A stretch of 64,000 bases of DNA, taken from Liolophura sinensis. Its lineage: Eukaryota > Mollusca > Polyplacophora > Chitonida > Chitonidae. This document shows, piece by piece, positions 59,201 to 64,000 of this stretch. The notes beneath the pieces are model-generated. The model saw nothing but the letters and a program-made list of their open reading frames with translations. It did no database searches and was not told the DNA's origin. The position numbers were made by a program, and so were the translations under genes. The first letter of the stretch is position 1, and each line of letters starts with the position of its first letter. Location of the stretch: contig NC_088304.1 in the NCBI RefSeq assembly GCF_032854445.1, positions 4,092,001 to 4,156,000 of the forward strand, given 5' to 3'.

Positions 59201-60121
59201 TTATGATGCAAAAATCTAACTGTATATAGATTATAATAATGAAAATATGAACCATAACTTTTTAGAAGGGAAACGAACTTGTAGGGTAAAAATGTTTACA
59301 TTCACCAGTACAGGTTAATGCCCCTATTGAAACTCTCAAATATATCTAACACTAAAAGATGTTGTAATGTGGACCAAATCATAAAACGGCAGTTCACCAT
59401 GAACTAGGAATGCGTATAGCGAAACAACAACAAAAATTAATTGTTGTCCTATATTCGAAAAAACGGATGTTTAATGCCGAAACCATGGCATAGCCAATAA
59501 GTACTAATGTTCTTTACACTGGAAAAGTGCTGCACATGGTTTGCTGCACCACGAATCTGCCCAAAAGTGATGGAAAGTCTTCTCCAATTTCTGACATCCA
59601 AATATTATCTGAGGTCATTAAAAAAATGCTGCATGGGTCCTAACCATGCCACATGTGATCACCAAACATGTCTGTATTGTATGTGAAATATGATCACCGA
59701 TTGGAATCGTTAAGTGTGAAAATTCTTATACTGAATGATACGAGGATCCATGGAAACTGTGTCCTTCAAAATTTAGAACTCGGCGCCAAAAATAATCTTT
59801 CTAGCTAAAGTCTAATAGTCTATCAGATCACAGAATGTTATGTTTCCATGTGTTCAAAATGTTATCTTATGTAATTTAAGAATATACTTAACCCATGGAT
59901 CTTCAAATTCTACATGTAAAACATGTCTATCTACACTATGGGTAAAGCAGTGGTTTAACCCCTAACCTGTCATGGGAATGTACTGTCCTTAGTCAAATCG
60001 CCATAGTATTATAGGTCAGGGATACATGGAGAAGAATATTACCAAAATTTGTAGATTGGACACAGCAGTATATACATATAAACTATAAAAAAAAGAAGCA
60101 AAGAGAAACCAAATGAGGCTC

Positions 60122-60216
60122 TAGCCGTGCAGTTTTCTCCCACCATAATGCTGGTTGCCATTGTTTGAGTGAAATATTTTTGAGCACAGTGTAAAGCATA
60201 AAATCAAATAAATGAA
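60122..60216 (+). mobile_element. SINE family A, 3' fragment
   Basis: TTTTCTCCCACCATAATGCT to TCAAATAAATG. Similar short 3' fragments lie at 41273-41350 (+), 39320-39425 (+) and 9340-9435 (-). Confidence 0.75.
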
Positions 60217-60944
60217 AAAACTTAACTTTTTGACAACTGACCATGTACATGTATTGTACACTAATAAAAACAGTCCTCCAGAATGGGTATTTCCTCCATG
60301 AAAAGGTATATGTGTTTACCTCCATGAAAAGGTACAAGTGTTTACCTCCTTTTATATCAAGGAAAGCATCTTCAACTTTCTTAAAAGGGCTCATTAAGTT
60401 GTAAAAACGTCAAGTTTGCAATTCAAGACATTTCACTACCAGTAAGTTTAGTAGCTGTGCCTGAGTGTGCAAATTCGGCTTTTTTGTAAGCTACTGTTGG
60501 TACCACCTATGATCGACCAGAAAATACAGGACATGATATAAGATTTGAGGTCTCTGACTTTTGGGTATAATCCTCTATGTGAACAAACGAAACCTGAGAA
60601 TATCCAAAGTCTGATCCTGAGTGGAAAAGTGGTCAGACCAGCTTAAAATAGTCTTGGCAAGAATCCCCAGCTGTGGACATTGGGAGCGGGATTAAGATGT
60701 TAGCTGACCAATTTCCTCCTCAGCAAACAGTTCTTGTATTGTTAGTGGATAGAATTTTTTTTGGCCTCCAGTTCAAGTTAAAAGTCAATAACCTGAGGTC
60801 TGTGTGCAGTCTTTTGACAGACATTTTTTTCTTTTGGTTGCCTTAAGCTTGTTTGCTCTGATGTCTGGCCGACCACGAATACGTAAATCTGTGGTATCAT
60901 TCCATAGAGGAGAATGTCGTATTAGATCCTACTTGTTTCATGGG

Positions 60945-61745
60945 TGATGTCCATTTTACATTAAATGGTAATCAGACTCATTCCACCTATGATGTCCATT
61001 ACACATTAAATGGTAATCTGACTCGTTCACCTATAATGTCCATTTCACATTAAATGGTAATCTGACTCGTTTCACCTATAATTTCCATTACACATTAAAT
61101 GGTAATCAGACTCATTCCACCTATGATGTCCATTACACATTAAATGGTAATCAGACTCATTCCACCTATGATGTCCATTACACATTAAATGGTAATCTGA
61201 CTCGTTCACCTGTAATGTCCATTTCACATTAAATGGTAATCTGACTCGTTCATCTATAATGTCCATTACACATTAAATATATATCTGATTCGTTCACCTA
61301 TAATGTCCATTTTACATTAAATGGTAATCAGACTCATTCCACCTATGATGTCCATTACACATTAAATGGTAATCTGACTCATTCACCTATGATGTCCATT
61401 ACACATTAAATGGTAATCAGACTCATTCCACCTATGATGTCCATTACACATTAAATGGTAATCAGACTCATTCCACCTATGATGTCCATTACACATTAAA
61501 TGGTAATCTGACTCGTTCACCTATGATGTCCATTACACATTAAATGGTAATCTGACTCGTTCACCTATGATGTCCATTACACATTAAATGGTAATCAGAC
61601 TCATTCCACCTATGATGTCCATTACACATTAAATGGTAATCAGACTCATTCCACCTATGATGTCCATTACACATTAAAAGGTAATCTGACTCATTTCACC
61701 TATATTTCCATTACACATTACATGGTAACCTGAATCATTTCACCT
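60945..61745. repeat. 44/45-bp minisatellite, about 18 copies
   Basis: The unit is TGATGTCCATTACACATTAA plus ATGGTAATCAGACTCATTCCACCTA. Variants with GTTCACCT (44 bp) and ATTCCACCT (45 bp) are mixed in blocks; the right edge decays by 61745. Confidence 0.95.
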
Positions 61746-62214
61746 GTAATCAAATCTTATCCTTAAAGACATTAAATCATACCAGTGCATTGCTGAAAGT
61801 TCAGAAATAGCAAAGATAATCATCATACACATAATTGACATGTTTATTACATCTGATCTAACGTTGTACTAAGCCAATATTGAATGCCTCACGTTCACAT
61901 TCATATGTAGTCCAATCTGACCACACCAATGCCACACCATGAAATGCTCATTAGCTTCTTGCCTTTTGACGTTTTATGTTTTCGTTTCATCATTGTTTGT
62001 AAACAACTAGAGCCTCCAAATTGCCCTTGATTCGATTTCGCGAGATTAGTTGTGTGTTTAAGGTATAGAGTAGCGAAAAGAATCGAAACAGAGATTTCAA
62101 CACCTTGACTGCAGTCATGTGACATTAACAGTTGCGATGTTTACAAGATTCCCTTCAACATTGTGCAGTGATTATTTCACCAAATGAGCAATTAATCTGA
62201 AATGTCACCTCCCT

Positions 62215-64000
62215 CTGGAAGCACAAGAACATAAGGTGTGTCACCTCCCTATGGAAGCACAAACACATAAGGTGTGTCACTTCCCTATGGAAGCACAAGG
62301 ACATAAAGTGTGTCACCTCCCTATGGAAGCACAAGGACATAAGGTGTGTCACTTCCCTATGGAAGCACAAGGACATAAGGTGTGTTGCCTCCCTATGGAA
62401 GCTCAAGGACATAAGGTGTGTTGCCTCCCTATGGAAGCACAAGGACATAAGGTTTGTCGCCTCTCTCTGGAAGCCCAAGGACATAAGGTTTGTTACCTCC
62501 CTATGGAAACACAAAGACATAAGGTGTGTCACCTCTCTATGGAAGCACAAGGACATACGGTGTGTTGCCTCCCTATGGAAGCACAAGGACATAAGGTTTG
62601 TCGCCTCTCTCTGGAAACCCAAGGAAATAAGGTTTGTTACCTCCCTATGGAAACACAAAGACATAAGGTGTGTCACCTCTCTATGGAAGCACAAGGACAT
62701 AAGGTGTGTCACTTCCCTATGGAAGCACAAGGACATAAGGTGTGTTGCCTCCCTATGGAAGCTCAAGGACATAAGGTTTGTCGCCTCTCTCTGGAAGCCC
62801 AAGGACATAAGGTTTGTTACCTCCCTATGGAAACACAAAGACATAAGGTGTGTCACCTCTCTATGGAAGCACAAGGACATACGGTGTGTTGCCTCCCTAT
62901 GGAAGCACAAGGACATAAGGTTTGTCGCCTCTCTCTGGAAACCCAAGGAAATAAGGTTTGTTACCTCCCTATGGAAACACAAAGACATAAGGTGTGTCAC
63001 CTCTCTATGGAAGCACAAGGACATAAGGTGTGTTGCCTCCCTATGGAAGCACAAGGACATAAGGTTTGTCGCCTCTCTATGGAAGCACAAGGAGATAAGG
63101 TTTGTCACCTCTCTCTGGAAACCCAAGGAAATAAGGTTTGTTACCTCCCTATGGAAACACAAAGACATAAGGTGTGTCACCTCTCTATGGAAGCCCAAGG
63201 ACATAAGGTTTGTTACCTCCCTATGGAAACACAAAGACATAAGGTGTGTCACCTCTCTATGGAAGCACAAGGAGATAAGGTTTGTCACCTCCCTATGGAG
63301 GCACAAGGACATAAGGTGTGTCGCCTCCCTCTGCAAGCACAAGGACATAAGGTGTGTCACCAACCGATGGAAACACAAGGACATAAGGTTTGTCACCGCC
63401 CTATGGAAGCACAAGGACATAGGTGTGTCGCCTCCCTGTGGAAGCACAAGGACATAAGATGTGTCACCTCTCTATGGAAGCACAAGGACATAAGGTGTGT
63501 CCCCTCCCTATGGAAGCACAAGGACATAGGTGTGTCGCCTCCCTGTGGAAGCACAAGGACATAAGGTGTGTTGGCTCCCTGTGGAAGCACAAGGACATAG
63601 GTTTGTCGCCTCCCTATGGAAGCACAAGGACATAAGGTTTGTCACCTCCCTATGGAAGCACAAGGTCATAAGTTTTTTTACCACCCTATGGAAGCACAAG
63701 GACACAAGGTTTGTCACCTCCCTATGGAAGCACAAGGACATAAGGTGTGTCGCCTCTCTATGGAAGCACAAGGACATAAGGTGTGTCACCTCCCTATGGA
63801 AGCACAAGGACATAGGTTTGTTGCCTCCCTATGGAAGCACAAGGACATAAGGTTTGTCACCTCCCTATGGAAGCACAAGGACATAAGATTTGTTACCACC
63901 CTATGGAAGCACAAGGACATAAGGTTTGTCACCTCCCTATGGAAGCACAAGGACATAAGGTGTGTCACCTCTCTATGGAAGCACAAGGACATAAGGTTTG
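62215..64000. repeat. 36-bp minisatellite, about 49 copies, running off the right edge
   Basis: The unit is AAGGTGTGTCACCTCCCTAT plus GGAAGCACAAGGACAT. The 36-bp period is a multiple of three, so both strands are open for over 400 codons with 12-residue repeats. Blocks of six to seven units recur in the same variant order (for example CTCTCTCTGGAA then AAATAAGG), indicating higher-order duplication. I see no sign of a real gene. Confidence 0.96.

Larger units (their letters stand above)
55320..60944. other. No gene recognised
   Basis: Unique AT-rich sequence with two short family A SINE pieces and homopolymer runs (57370, 57465, 58137-58165). ORFs are short and lack protein-like composition. 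Confidence 0.6.

Noticed and set aside
62155-63564. Overlapping 430- and 442-codon ORFs on opposite strands
   Set aside because: Both come from the 36-bp minisatellite, whose length is a multiple of three and whose unit lacks stops; there is no non-repeat coding sequence.

Overview
The window is eukaryotic nuclear DNA, most likely from a mollusc (bivalve or gastropod). The genes are split by GT-AG introns. There are many copies of two tRNA-derived SINE-like families of a kind I associate with mollusc genomes, and many AT-rich minisatellites. There is no bacterial-style gene packing, and I recognise no tRNA or rRNA gene. The species cannot be fixed from this sequence.

Layout. (1) 356-15388, minus strand: the first 16 coding exons (about 786 codons) of an ANKFY1/Rabankyrin-5 orthologue. 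The C-terminal ankyrin repeats and the FYVE domain lie beyond the left edge. (2) 15389-15619: a 231-bp divergent promoter. (3) 15620-25410, plus strand: a complete ten-exon NFATC2IP (NIP45, Rad60/Esc2-type) orthologue with two SUMO-like domains and SIM-like motifs. (4) 25411-34773: intergenic or 3'-UTR sequence with three minisatellites and SINE copies. (5) 34774-40428, minus strand: a complete four-exon tyrosine phosphatase of the CX5R/GKDRTG type with a hydrophobic insertion. (6) 40429-40771: a second divergent promoter, followed at 40772/40802-40918 on the plus strand by the first coding exon of an unidentified gene. (7) 41-46.6 kb: SINE-rich non-coding DNA. (8) 46616-51606, minus strand: a decayed gene of an uncharacterised family that carries a DDE-like acidic signature, with exon-like N-terminal pieces at 50759-51606 and a frameshifted C-terminal part at 46616-49250. 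(9) 51.7-64 kb: no convincing gene; a MITE-like inverted pair, a 34-bp, a 45-bp and a 36-bp minisatellite. The last runs off the right edge and creates spurious ORFs of more than 400 codons on both strands.

The two intact gene pairs are each arranged head to head, and both inter-gene promoters contain MiT/TFE/USF-type E-boxes. ANKFY1 works in early-endosome and macropinosome trafficking, NFATC2IP in SUMO-linked genome maintenance; there is no known joint pathway, so the pairing is more likely promoter sharing than a functional operon.

The most unusual items are the DDE-like gene family remnant, the decayed copy of the NFATC2IP promoter and first exon inside ANKFY1 intron 1, and the membrane-segment-bearing phosphatase. 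Exon boundaries were set by hand from reading-phase continuity, splice consensus and remembered human homologues; none was checked by alignment or RNA data.
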